Positions 10,796 through 18,499 of a stretch of DNA of 64,000 nt are shown one piece after another (within the stretch, counting starts at the first letter, position 1; each line of letters starts with the position of its first letter). The position numbers and the translations under genes were made by a program. Below the pieces are notes generated by a model. It was not told where the DNA came from, made no database searches, and saw only the letters and a list, made by a program, of their open reading frames with translations. This stretch comes from Botrimarina mediterranea (GTDB taxonomy: Bacteria > Planctomycetota > Planctomycetia > Pirellulales > Lacipirellulaceae). The DNA is taken from contig NZ_CP036349.1 of assembly GCF_007753265.1 (NCBI RefSeq), forward strand, positions 4,373,363 through 4,437,362, given 5' to 3'.

Positions 10796-10809
10796 GCGAA
10801 GTGACGTAG

Positions 10810-10895
10810 CCGAGCCGCGAACGTCAGGGAGCGACCGTGAAAATCAGCTAGGTGACCGGTCTTTCCTGACGTCTTCCCTGACGGTCGCGGCTCGG
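10810..10895. repeat. Inverted repeat (21-bp arms) downstream of the flagellar regulator
   Basis: Arms 10810-10830 and 10875-10895 are reverse complements with one mismatch in 21; the loop is 44 bases. It lies 14 bases after the regulator stop and before the flgB promoter, so it may insulate the two transcription units or stabilise the 3' end. There is no T-tract. The arm (GCCGAGCCGCGAACGTCAGG) resembles the arms at 53175 and 57420. Confidence 0.75.
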
Positions 10896-11025
10896 AAGAC
10901 ACCTATACGACAATCCCTCTACCGGCGCCAAACGCCGCCGCTATCGGCAAGTTCCGCCGACCGCTTGCTGCTGCGCCGCGACGGAAGCCGCTTCAAACGC
11001 CGTGGAAGACTTCGTCTAGCGTCGG

Positions 11026-11041
11026 TGGCACGCTCTGTGCT
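11026..11041 (+). promoter_or_regulatory. Sigma-54 (-24/-12) promoter in front of flgB
   Basis: TGGCACG-CTCT-GTGCT matches the sigma-54 consensus TGGCACG-N4-TTGCW at every defined position but one. The invariant GG (11027-11028) and GC (11039-11040) have the correct spacing. It lies 41 bases before the flgB ATG and follows the gene for a sigma-54 activator, so both site and context agree. It probably drives flgBC-fliE and perhaps much of the 20-kb cluster. Confidence 0.8.
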
Positions 11042-11082
11042 AAACGCTCGTCCGTGTCCGTCCCCACAAGGAGAGGCCGACG

Positions 11083-11550
11083 ATGCTGAACCCCTTCGCG
11101 AACTCGACCCTGCCCGTTCTGGAGCAGACCGTTCAGTTCACGCAAGCGCGTCACGGCGTCCTGGCGGGCAATATTGCGAACCTGAACACCCCCGGCTACA
11201 AGGCCCGTGACTTGTCGGTGCAAGCCTTCCAGTCGAGCCTGCGATCGGCGATTGATTCGAGCAAGAAAACATACAGCCCGGGCGACGCCATTGTGTTGGG
11301 TGACTTGTCCGACGGTCCGCACGAAGGATTGATGGCGCTCGGTGGAGAACGCGGACCCTTCGACGCGGATTCGCTCAATGGCCTGCAGAAGTCGATGGAG
11401 ACCTTCGTTTACCACGACCAACGCGACGTCAGCCTCGAATCGCAAGTCACCGAGATTTCGAAGAATCAGTCGCTGCACAACCTTGCGATCACTTTGATGA
11501 GTCAGCAGTTCCGTCAGATGCGATCGGCTATCAGCGAGACCGTTGCTTAG
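11083..11550 (+). CDS. flgB: Flagellar proximal rod protein FlgB
   Basis: A 155-residue rod protein of the FlgBC family, built into the periplasmic rod next to the MS ring. The N-terminal signature GNIANLNTPGYKARDL (about residues 29-44) is diagnostic, and the C-terminal helix (LHNLAITLMSQQFRQMRSAI) fits the rod/hook D0 helix. A strong ribosome-binding site, AAGGAGAGG, is at about 11069-11077. It is the first gene of the main cluster and is followed by flgC and fliE in the usual order. Confidence 0.95.
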   Translation: MLNPFANSTLPVLEQTVQFTQARHGVLAGNIANLNTPGYKARDLSVQAFQSSLRSAIDSSKKTYSPGDAIVLGDLSDGPHEGLMALGGERGPFDADSLNGLQKSMETFVYHDQRDVSLESQVTEISKNQSLHNLAITLMSQQFRQMRSAISETVA

Positions 11551-11605
11551 AAAAACCGGTAGCCGACAAAGATTCCCCAACCCTCCCTTCAACTAGCCCT
11601 CCGCG

Positions 11606-12019
11606 ATGTTCACGTCCTACGACATCAGTACGAGCGGCCTTGTGGCGCAACGGGCGCGGCTCGACGCCATCGCCTCGAACCTCGCCAACATCTCGACTAC
11701 GCGCAACGAGCGCGGCGAGCCTGAGGCGTACCGTCCCAAGTACGTCACCTTCTCCACCGATCCCAACAAGCAAACCCGCGCGGGCGGCATCGGCGTTACG
11801 GTAGCGAGCGTCGAGACCTCGACCGAACCGCCCGTCATGCGATACCAGCCCGATCATCCGGACGCGAATCCGGAGACCGGCATGGTCGCGATGCCCGCGG
11901 TGGACATGACCACTGAGTTCGTCGACGCCCTCGAGGCGACACGAGCCTACGAAGCGAATATCGGCGTGATGGAGATCACCAAAGACCTCGGCCGCCAGAC
12001 GCTGCAGATCATCGTATAG
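11606..12019 (+). CDS. flgC: Flagellar proximal rod protein FlgC
   Basis: A 137-residue FlgC. The N-terminus FTSYDISTSGLVAQRARLD is followed by the rod signature ASNLANISTT, and the C-terminus ends TRAYEANIGVMEITKDLGRQTLQIIV, matching the family's EATRAYEANV..... motif. It forms the proximal rod with FlgB and FliE. The 55-base gap after flgB and the same strand indicate cotranscription. Confidence 0.95.
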   Translation: MFTSYDISTSGLVAQRARLDAIASNLANISTTRNERGEPEAYRPKYVTFSTDPNKQTRAGGIGVTVASVETSTEPPVMRYQPDHPDANPETGMVAMPAVDMTTEFVDALEATRAYEANIGVMEITKDLGRQTLQIIV

Positions 12020-12061
12020 TCGCCACCACGCGAGTAGATACGGCACGGACGCCTCGGTCCT

Positions 12062-12385
12062 ATGAACACCATCCCCACCCCATCCGCAGGCCGCCTCATC
12101 GGCGGCGTCCCACTCCCCAGCGAACGTCTCGCTGTCGCCGGGGAGAATGCGCCGGCATCGGATGCCGGCTCGTTCAAGAACTTGCTGATCGACTCGATCG
12201 AACACGTCAACGGCATGCAGGCACAAGCAGACCAGGCGGTCGAGGCCCTGTTCACCGGCGGTGATGTGAACCCCGCCGAAGTGCTGACCGCCGTCCAGAA
12301 AGCCGACATGGCGTTCCGTCTCACGATGCAAGTCCGCAACAAGCTGATGGATGTCTATCGTGAGATTCAAGACGTACGGATATGA
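12062..12385 (+). CDS. fliE: Flagellar MS-ring/rod junction protein FliE
   Basis: A 107-residue FliE, the adaptor between the MS ring and the rod and an early export substrate. The conserved C-terminal part is clear: SIEHVNGMQAQADQAVEAL, the GGDVNPAEVLTAVQKADMAF segment, then TMQVRNKLMDVYREIQDVRI. The N-terminal 40 residues are Pro/Ala-rich and unstructured, as is usual. Confidence 0.93.
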   Translation: MNTIPTPSAGRLIGGVPLPSERLAVAGENAPASDAGSFKNLLIDSIEHVNGMQAQADQAVEALFTGGDVNPAEVLTAVQKADMAFRLTMQVRNKLMDVYREIQDVRI

Positions 12386-12392
12386 CACGGCG

Positions 12393-12476
12393 TTCAGCTG
12401 TCAGTGATCGGCTGTCAGCTCTTGAGGAATCGACTTCTTACTGCTGATAGCCAACCGCCGACCGCTGATAGCTCTC
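12393..12476. repeat. Simple-phrase inverted repeat between fliE and fliF
   Basis: Repeats of (G)CTGTCAG-type phrases (TTCAGCTGTCAGTGATC, GGCTGTCAGCTC) on the left face CTGATAGCC..CTGATAGCTC phrases on the right. The block fills the gap between two cotranscribed flagellar genes and ends two bases before the fliF ATG, where no Shine-Dalgarno sequence is seen. Confidence 0.5.
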
Positions 12477-12477
12477 T

Positions 12478-14139
12478 ATGGACTTCCTCAACCAAACCGC
12501 CGCCCAGGTCCGCGAACTGTTCGCATCGATGACGCCCGGCGCTCGCGTCACCGCGGGGCTGCTGGTCGCGGTTGTCGTTGTCAGCATGGGCTTTTTGTTC
12601 CAACAAGCGACGCTCGGCCCCGACGAGTACCTGTTCGGCGGCGAGTCGATCGACCGGCGCCAACTACCGCGGATGGAAGCCGCGATGTCGGCAGCCGGCA
12701 TCAAGTACGAAACTCAAGGGACAAAGATCCGCGTCTCGCCGGGGGACAAGAACGCCGCTATCGCCGCCATCGCTGACGCGGGTGAACTACCACCCGAGTT
12801 CCACAAGATCATGGATGACGCCATCAACGGCGGCAGCCTCTTCGATTTCCGCGACACCAAGTTGCAGCGGATGCGCGCAGCGCGTGAGGCTCAAGCTTCG
12901 CTAATCCTCGGAGACTTCCCGTGGGTCGAGAAAGCGGACGTCATCTTTAACGAACGCCAAGGGAGCGGTCTCCACGCCAGCCGACACGCTACCGCAGCGG
13001 TGAGCATCCTCCCCGCGGTCGGCGAGTCACTCAGCTCACAACGTGCGCGGGTCGTGAAAGAGTTCATCTCGAAAGCATGCGACGTAGCGATCGAGGATAT
13101 CGCTATCACCAATCTCGGCAACGACACACTCGCCGGAGGCGACGGCGGGATCTCTCCCGATGACTTCGACCACCCGCTCTACCGCCTCCGCGCGATGGAA
13201 GCGGATCGGGTCCGCCAAACCATCATGCGGAACCTGGCGTTCATCCCCGGCGTGCTGGTGCAGGTCAACCCACGGATCGACCCCAAGAGCGAACAACGCG
13301 TAGTCGAGGTGACGCCTGAGAAGGAGTCCGTCGCCCTGTCGAAGAAGACGCAAACTCAGGAAGAGTCGCACACTTCCGGCGGCGCCGGCAGTCGTGTCGG
13401 TGTCGAAGCCCAGGCGGCCCAGGGCCCACCCAGCGCCAATCGCGACGAGGTTGTCTCGGCTCAAGATCAGACGACGAAGAAGAGCGAAACCACCGACATC
13501 GCTAGCGGCGTCGGCACGCGGCGCATGGAGACTGTGACTTCGGGCTTCGCGCTCGAAGAGGCCGAGGCGAGTGTCGTTGTCCCGATCTCTTACGTGAAAG
13601 CGGTGTTCCGTGAACGTAACCAGACTCCCGAAGGCGAAGCACCAAAGGAGATCGACGCTAATCAACTCGAGCAGATGCAGACCACGATCCGCAGCGAGAT
13701 CGAAGGCATCGTCGAGCCGCTGCTGCCGAAACTCGCCCTCGGCGAGAACGACTTCAAGCAGGTCAAAGTGAACTTTGTCACCGACCTGCCGCAGGCAGAG
13801 CTCCCAACGCCGTCGCTCGCTACCAATGCCCTGGGCATGCTGGGGACGCACGCCAATACGCTGGCGATGCTCGGCCTCGCCGTGGCGGGCCTCGTGATGC
13901 TGCGGTCGATGGTGACATCCAGCGGCGGCAAAGACGGGTCGGCCCAAGGCATCCCCGCGCTGAAGATCGAGAACGATCAGTACGCCGAATCGGATGCCCA
14001 GGACGGTGAGGATTCTCAGCGGCCCAAACTCAAGCTCCGCAAAGCGGACACGCTCAAGGGAGACCTCTCGGACATGGTGGCGAGCGATCCCGACGCCGCC
14101 GCCGCTATTCTTCGCTCGTGGATCAACAACGCGGCATGA
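12478..14139 (+). CDS. fliF: Flagellar MS-ring protein FliF
   Basis: A 553-residue MS-ring protein, the base on which rod, switch and export gate assemble. A first membrane helix near residues 20-40 (AGLLVAVVVVSMGFLFQ) is followed by the YscJ/FliF ring-building motifs, including the LGDFPWVEKADVIFN and VSILPAVGESLSSQ regions. A charged low-complexity loop (about 280-345) precedes a second membrane helix near 455-475. The cytoplasmic C-terminus DPDAAAAILRSWINNAA keeps the pattern that binds the FliG N-domain. This shows FliF-FliG docking is intact although FliG itself is divergent. Confidence 0.95.
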   Translation: MDFLNQTAAQVRELFASMTPGARVTAGLLVAVVVVSMGFLFQQATLGPDEYLFGGESIDRRQLPRMEAAMSAAGIKYETQGTKIRVSPGDKNAAIAAIADAGELPPEFHKIMDDAINGGSLFDFRDTKLQRMRAAREAQASLILGDFPWVEKADVIFNERQGSGLHASRHATAAVSILPAVGESLSSQRARVVKEFISKACDVAIEDIAITNLGNDTLAGGDGGISPDDFDHPLYRLRAMEADRVRQTIMRNLAFIPGVLVQVNPRIDPKSEQRVVEVTPEKESVALSKKTQTQEESHTSGGAGSRVGVEAQAAQGPPSANRDEVVSAQDQTTKKSETTDIASGVGTRRMETVTSGFALEEAEASVVVPISYVKAVFRERNQTPEGEAPKEIDANQLEQMQTTIRSEIEGIVEPLLPKLALGENDFKQVKVNFVTDLPQAELPTPSLATNALGMLGTHANTLAMLGLAVAGLVMLRSMVTSSGGKDGSAQGIPALKIENDQYAESDAQDGEDSQRPKLKLRKADTLKGDLSDMVASDPDAAAAILRSWINNAA

Positions 14140-14165
14140 CGCCGCCCGTCAATCGCGGATAAGGC

Positions 14166-15221
14166 ATGACGCCTGTCGCTGAAAACTCGCTACGCAAGGC
14201 CGCGGTATTCGTCCGTGGTCTCGCGCCTGACGCCGCCGCGGCAATGCTCGGTCGGCTCTCCGCTGAAGAAGCGCGCGCCTTGCGTGTCGCTATTGCCGAA
14301 CTTGAGCAAGCAGGGGACGGCAAACCAGCGACGAGCGCGTCGATGCCAGCTTCCCAGGATGGCTCGGTCGAGTTGCAGCTGAGCACCTCGCCCTACAACC
14401 CGGGCCCTCAGAATAAGCCGCAGCCAACTACCGAGCCTGAACCGCTCGATGGAGCCGCTTGGTTCCGCCAACTCCGCGACGCCGACCCGCAATCGATCGC
14501 CGACTACCTATCGCGCGAACAACCGCGGGCTATCGCTCTGGTGCTCGGCTACCTTCCGCCGGACCTTAGCGCGGGTGTCCTCCAATGCCTGCCGGTGGAG
14601 GAGCAACCGCGCGTCGTCGCCCAACTCGCCGACCAGCACGAGGCGGACCCCGACAGCCTCCGTGTCATAGCGACGGGTCTCGCCGACTGGGTGCGTCGTC
14701 ACCATGAAGAAGACCAGCGGCGCTCGACGCGAGTCGCGACGATCCGCCAGATCGTCGCCGCCACGCCAGAAGATAAACGCCGCGGTTTGCTGGCGACACT
14801 CGCCGCGTCGGAGCCGCACCTGGCCGCCGCACTTGCCGACTTGACGCCACAGCAGCCGCCGAAGCCCACGCCAGCCGTGGCGAAGCCAACGCCGGCGCCA
14901 CAACCGCAGCCGACGCTCACGATCGACGACCTGCGGCGTGTCGATGGCCGAGCGCTCGCCGAAGCGGTCGGCTCACTCGACGCGCGGATGGCGCTGCTGG
15001 CCCTCGCCGCGGCGCCCGACGAGGTAGTGAGCAACCTGACGGCCGGCTTGCCCCGGATCGCAGCGCGGGAACTACGCCAGCGGATGCACCGCGTCGGCCC
15101 GACGACGCTCGTCGAGATCGACCGCGCGCAATCGGCGCTCGCCCTTGCCGTCGAGCAGGTCGTGAGCCAGCGCCGTACCCAACGCTCCCTAACCGCTCCG
15201 GGGGGCATGATCGATGGCTAG
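14166..15221 (+). CDS. fliG: Divergent flagellar motor switch protein FliG
   Basis: A 351-residue FliG, the switch protein that meets the stator. The N domain (1-50, FliF-binding), the middle domain (about 97-225) and the C domain (251-335) are recognisable, for example DLRRVDGRALAEAV and VEIDRAQSALALAVEQVV. It is atypical in several places. The FliM-binding EHPQ is EQPR (118-121) and the partner Arg is Gln153. The MFxF segment is replaced by a Pro-rich linker (228-250), with another at 51-95. The torque-helix positions of E. coli R281, D288, D289 and R297 read I298, Q305, R306 and T314. Its last 8 bases overlap fliH. Function in the motor is likely because it sits between fliF and fliH, but its contacts must differ. 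Confidence 0.85.
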   Translation: MTPVAENSLRKAAVFVRGLAPDAAAAMLGRLSAEEARALRVAIAELEQAGDGKPATSASMPASQDGSVELQLSTSPYNPGPQNKPQPTTEPEPLDGAAWFRQLRDADPQSIADYLSREQPRAIALVLGYLPPDLSAGVLQCLPVEEQPRVVAQLADQHEADPDSLRVIATGLADWVRRHHEEDQRRSTRVATIRQIVAATPEDKRRGLLATLAASEPHLAAALADLTPQQPPKPTPAVAKPTPAPQPQPTLTIDDLRRVDGRALAEAVGSLDARMALLALAAAPDEVVSNLTAGLPRIAARELRQRMHRVGPTTLVEIDRAQSALALAVEQVVSQRRTQRSLTAPGGMIDG

Positions 15222-15882
15222 CATTCTCCGCCAAGGACTCAACCGCATCACCGGCGCCGATGAGGCGCCGCAACCGCCGGCGTTCACGCTCAGCGACATG
15301 GCGTCACAGGGCGACGCCTACGTCCACACGGTGCGAACCGAAGCGACGAAGGTCGTTCAGAAAGCCAAGGCCGAGGCCGACCGCATCCGCAAGAAGGCCG
15401 AGGCCGACGGGCAAGCCGCCGCCAAGGCGTCGATGGCGAAGTTGCTTGACGAGCGTATGGGCGCCGAGTTGGCGACCTTGCGGCCGGCACTGCAGTCCGT
15501 CGTCTCCGAGATCGAAGCCGCCCGCGGCGAGTGGCACGCACACTGGCGGCAGTCCGCCATCGGTCTAGCTGTCGCGATCGCTGAGAAGATTGTCCGACGC
15601 GAACTCCGCGACGATCCCACGATCAGCCAAACTTGGCTCGCCGAGGCATTGGAGTTGGCCGCCGGCGCCAGCGACATCACCGTACGCGTCGCGCCGGTTG
15701 ACCTGGAAAGCCTCCGGAGTCACGCCGAGGCGCTAGCCGCTTCGATGTCCGGAATAGGCGACGCCCGTTTTGTCGCGGATGAATCGATCGAGCCCGGCGG
15801 TTGTCGCGTTGAGACCCGACACGGCTCGATCGATCAGCAATTGAAGACGCAAATCGACCGCTTGTTCGAAGAACTTTCCTAG
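15214..15882 (+). CDS. fliH: Flagellar export ATPase regulator FliH
   Basis: A 222-residue FliH/YscL-family protein that binds and restrains the ATPase FliI and tethers it to the export gate. It has a long charged helix with Ala/Lys/Glu repeats (TKVVQKAKAEADRIRKKAEA, about 45-70). The conserved C-terminal domain includes AIAEKIVRRELRDDP, VRVAPVDLE and the ending GGCRVETRHGSIDQQLKTQIDRLFEEL. The ATG overlaps the fliG stop, indicating coupled translation; fliI follows after 25 bases. Confidence 0.92.
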   Translation: MASILRQGLNRITGADEAPQPPAFTLSDMASQGDAYVHTVRTEATKVVQKAKAEADRIRKKAEADGQAAAKASMAKLLDERMGAELATLRPALQSVVSEIEAARGEWHAHWRQSAIGLAVAIAEKIVRRELRDDPTISQTWLAEALELAAGASDITVRVAPVDLESLRSHAEALAASMSGIGDARFVADESIEPGGCRVETRHGSIDQQLKTQIDRLFEELS

Positions 15883-15907
15883 CAATCCTCCCTCAACCGC
15901 AACCGAC

Positions 15908-17278
15908 ATGGACGACCTAGCGATCGTCGCCCAAGCGCAGCCGACCGGCATGGTCGGGAGCGTCGTCGAGACGACCGGCCTCTTGGCCACGGTCGCCGAC
16001 CTCGCTGCGCCGGTGGGCTCGGTCGTGACGATTGGCGCGCGGACACGTTTCGACCGTGGCGCCGTCGAGGGGGAAGTGGTTGGCTTCCGTGGCCGGCTGA
16101 CGATGGTGTCGCCACTCGGCAGCCTCACCGGCATTCGACGCGGACAGCCCGTGCGGCTCGTCCAAACACAGCGTCGCCTTGCGGTTGGTGACGCGCTCCT
16201 AGGGCGCGTCGTCAACGCCAACGGCGAGCCTATCGACGGTCGCGCGCGACCCGCCCTGCCCCACCGTGTCGAGATCAACCGGACGCCTCACCCGGCGCTC
16301 GACCGCCCGCCGATCAAGACCATGCTGCCAACCGGCGTGCGGGCGATCGACGCCATGCTCACTTGCGGCCGCGGTCAGCGACTTGGCGTCTTTGCCGGCT
16401 CGGGAGTCGGCAAGAGCACGCTCCTGGGCATGATGACGCGATATACCGCCGCCGACGTTGTTGTCATCGGATTAGTGGGCGAACGTGGCCGCGAAGTGAA
16501 CGAGTTCCTCGAACGCGACCTCGGTCCCGAAGGACGGCAAAAGAGCGTCGTCGTTGTCGCCACGAGCGACGAGCCGGCTCCGATGCGGCTACGGGCGGCT
16601 TCGACAGCGACCTCGATTGCCGAGCATTTCCGCGACCAAGGACGTGACGTGTTGCTGCTCGTCGATTCCCTGACACGCACGGCGTTAGCCAGCCGAGAGC
16701 TTGGCCTCGCCGCTGGCGAGCCGCCAACAACGCGCGGCTTCCCGCCCTCGACCTTCGCACTACTCCCCAAGATTGTCGAGCGCGCCGGCTGCACCAGCCG
16801 CGGCAGCATCACGGCGTTCTACTCGGTCCTCGTCGAAGGCGACGACTCCGACGAACCGATCGCCGACTGCGTGCGTGGCCTACTCGACGGGCACGTCTGG
16901 CTGAGCCGTAAGATCGCCGCTCGGGGGCATTTCCCGGCGATCGACGTCAATCAGAGCATCAGCCGCTTGATGTCCGAGATCACGCCTACGCAGCAACAGG
17001 CCGCTGCGCAGGTTGTACGACGACTACTTTCGGCCCTGAGCGAGAACGCCGACTTGATTTCAATCGGGGCCTACCGACGCGGCGCCGATCCGATTGTTGA
17101 CGCAGCGATCGAGTTGCGTAGCGAGATCGACGCTTTGCTCCAGCAGAAGGTCAGTGAGCCATCGGCTCCCGAGCAGGCCATCGCCGCGCTGATTCAACTC
17201 GCCAACAAGGCCGCGAACGTCGGCGCCAAGCCGCGCCCCGCCGCGCCGGCGCCGATGACGACAGCCCAACGTAAATAG
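15908..17278 (+). CDS. fliI: Flagellum-specific export ATPase FliI
   Basis: A 456-residue F1-type ATPase that releases substrates from chaperones at the export gate. Walker A is GSGVGKST (164-171), Walker B is in DVLLLVDSLTR, and the P-loop neighbour VIGLVGERGREVNEFLERDLG is characteristic of FliI/YscN. The N-terminal beta-barrel domain and the C-terminal helical domain are both present, so the length is complete. It lies between fliH and fliJ, completing the soluble ATPase complex. Confidence 0.97.
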   Translation: MDDLAIVAQAQPTGMVGSVVETTGLLATVADLAAPVGSVVTIGARTRFDRGAVEGEVVGFRGRLTMVSPLGSLTGIRRGQPVRLVQTQRRLAVGDALLGRVVNANGEPIDGRARPALPHRVEINRTPHPALDRPPIKTMLPTGVRAIDAMLTCGRGQRLGVFAGSGVGKSTLLGMMTRYTAADVVVIGLVGERGREVNEFLERDLGPEGRQKSVVVVATSDEPAPMRLRAASTATSIAEHFRDQGRDVLLLVDSLTRTALASRELGLAAGEPPTTRGFPPSTFALLPKIVERAGCTSRGSITAFYSVLVEGDDSDEPIADCVRGLLDGHVWLSRKIAARGHFPAIDVNQSISRLMSEITPTQQQAAAQVVRRLLSALSENADLISIGAYRRGADPIVDAAIELRSEIDALLQQKVSEPSAPEQAIAALIQLANKAANVGAKPRPAAPAPMTTAQRK

Positions 17279-17297
17279 TTCCTAGGAGTCTCCGCCC

Positions 17298-17765
17298 GTG
17301 GCCCGTCCCTTCCGACTGCAAACCGTCGCCCGACTACGGGAAGAGCGTCGCGACGCCGCGCGTGCGCAGTTGGCCGACGCCTTGCGGGCGGCGGAAGTGC
17401 TCGAGGACAAGAGGCAAGATCTAGCAAGGCTGTTCGATGAGTTGCTCGAAGCCCGCCGCCACGCCGCTTCGAGAGCCGACACCAGCTGGCTGATGAGCGC
17501 AGGGCGTTACGAGCTGGTGTTGCGGGCCGACGAGAAGACCCTCAACGCCAATATCGCCGCCGTGGAACAAGAAATCGATCGCCGCCGTCAGCATATAGCC
17601 GAGGCCGACCGCGATCTGCGAGCCATTGAAGTACTGAGAGAACGCGCTGAGCTAGAAGCTAAGAGGGAAGCCGCTCGACGAGAAGCCAAGGTTCTTGACG
17701 AGTTCGCGTCCCGGGCCGCGTACGTCACCCACGCCGATGTCGACGGACTCACCCAGGCGTTCTGA
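17298..17765 (+). CDS. fliJ: Flagellar export protein FliJ
   Basis: A 155-residue, almost wholly coiled-coil protein starting GTG at 17298 (ARPFRLQTVARLREERRD). FliJ is the central stalk-like helix hairpin of the FliHIJ complex. The N-terminal RLQTV..LRE motif, heptad pattern, length and position right after fliI support the call. Sequence conservation in FliJ is always weak. Confidence 0.85.
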   Translation: MARPFRLQTVARLREERRDAARAQLADALRAAEVLEDKRQDLARLFDELLEARRHAASRADTSWLMSAGRYELVLRADEKTLNANIAAVEQEIDRRRQHIAEADRDLRAIEVLRERAELEAKREAARREAKVLDEFASRAAYVTHADVDGLTQAF

Positions 17766-17777
17766 GAGGATTAGACC

Positions 17778-18470
17778 ATGCAGTTCCTATTCGCCACCAT
17801 CGGGTACACCGCTGTCGCTACCGTTCTGTCCACACTGCTGTGGGTCGGTTACCTGTGGCAGACCGAACGCCTCACCGACGAACGGTTGTTCCGGATCATT
17901 GCGATGATCCACGGTGTCGAGACGGGTGAGAAAATCGAGGCGATCGCTCCCATCGGAGACCAATCGTCGGAAGAGGAAGCATCCCTCGAAGAGGTGCGCC
18001 GATTGCGACACCTGGCGCTACGGAACTATGAGGCCCGTCAAGAGTCACTCGACCGTGGCAAGTCCGAATTCGATCACAGTCTTGGCCAACTCGTTGAGCA
18101 ACGCAACCGCGTCGATCAGATGGCGACGGAGTTGAAGAAGCGCATCGACCAAGTCAGCACCGAGACGATCGAGGAAGGCGTTAAGAACGTTGTCCGCGAC
18201 CTCAAAGTGGCCAAGCCCGAAAAGGGAAAAGAACTGCTGCTGCGGATACTAGAAAGCGGTGGCACGGATCCCGATGCCAAGCAACAAGCGCTCGATCAAG
18301 TAATTCAGATCATCAACACGATGCCGATCGACACCTGGTCCGACATGCTAAACAAGTTCGAGGGCCCTGCTGAACTGGATCAGCTGCACCGGATCCAGGC
18401 CCAGCAACTCGAGGGCGGCGAGAAGCGGCGAGTCCTCCAAGAGGCGCTCGGCCAACTGGGAAACAAGTAA
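17778..18470 (+). CDS. Membrane-anchored coiled-coil protein between fliJ and fliK
   Basis: A 230-residue protein with one N-terminal membrane helix (about residues 5-27, FATIGYTAVATVLSTLLWVGY). It is followed by a long coiled coil (about 75-150) and a helical C-terminal region (KGKELLLRILESGG, QALDQVIQIINTMP). In other bacteria the place between fliJ and fliK is often taken by MotE, a periplasmic FlaK/MotE-type chaperone. This protein has the same architecture, but I cannot see the MgtE-N-like repeats that define MotE, so homology is not claimed. It starts 12 bases after fliJ and is surely part of the operon. Confidence 0.7.
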   Translation: MQFLFATIGYTAVATVLSTLLWVGYLWQTERLTDERLFRIIAMIHGVETGEKIEAIAPIGDQSSEEEASLEEVRRLRHLALRNYEARQESLDRGKSEFDHSLGQLVEQRNRVDQMATELKKRIDQVSTETIEEGVKNVVRDLKVAKPEKGKELLLRILESGGTDPDAKQQALDQVIQIINTMPIDTWSDMLNKFEGPAELDQLHRIQAQQLEGGEKRRVLQEALGQLGNK

Positions 18471-18499
18471 CACCGGCAACGCCCGACACGAGCCCGATC

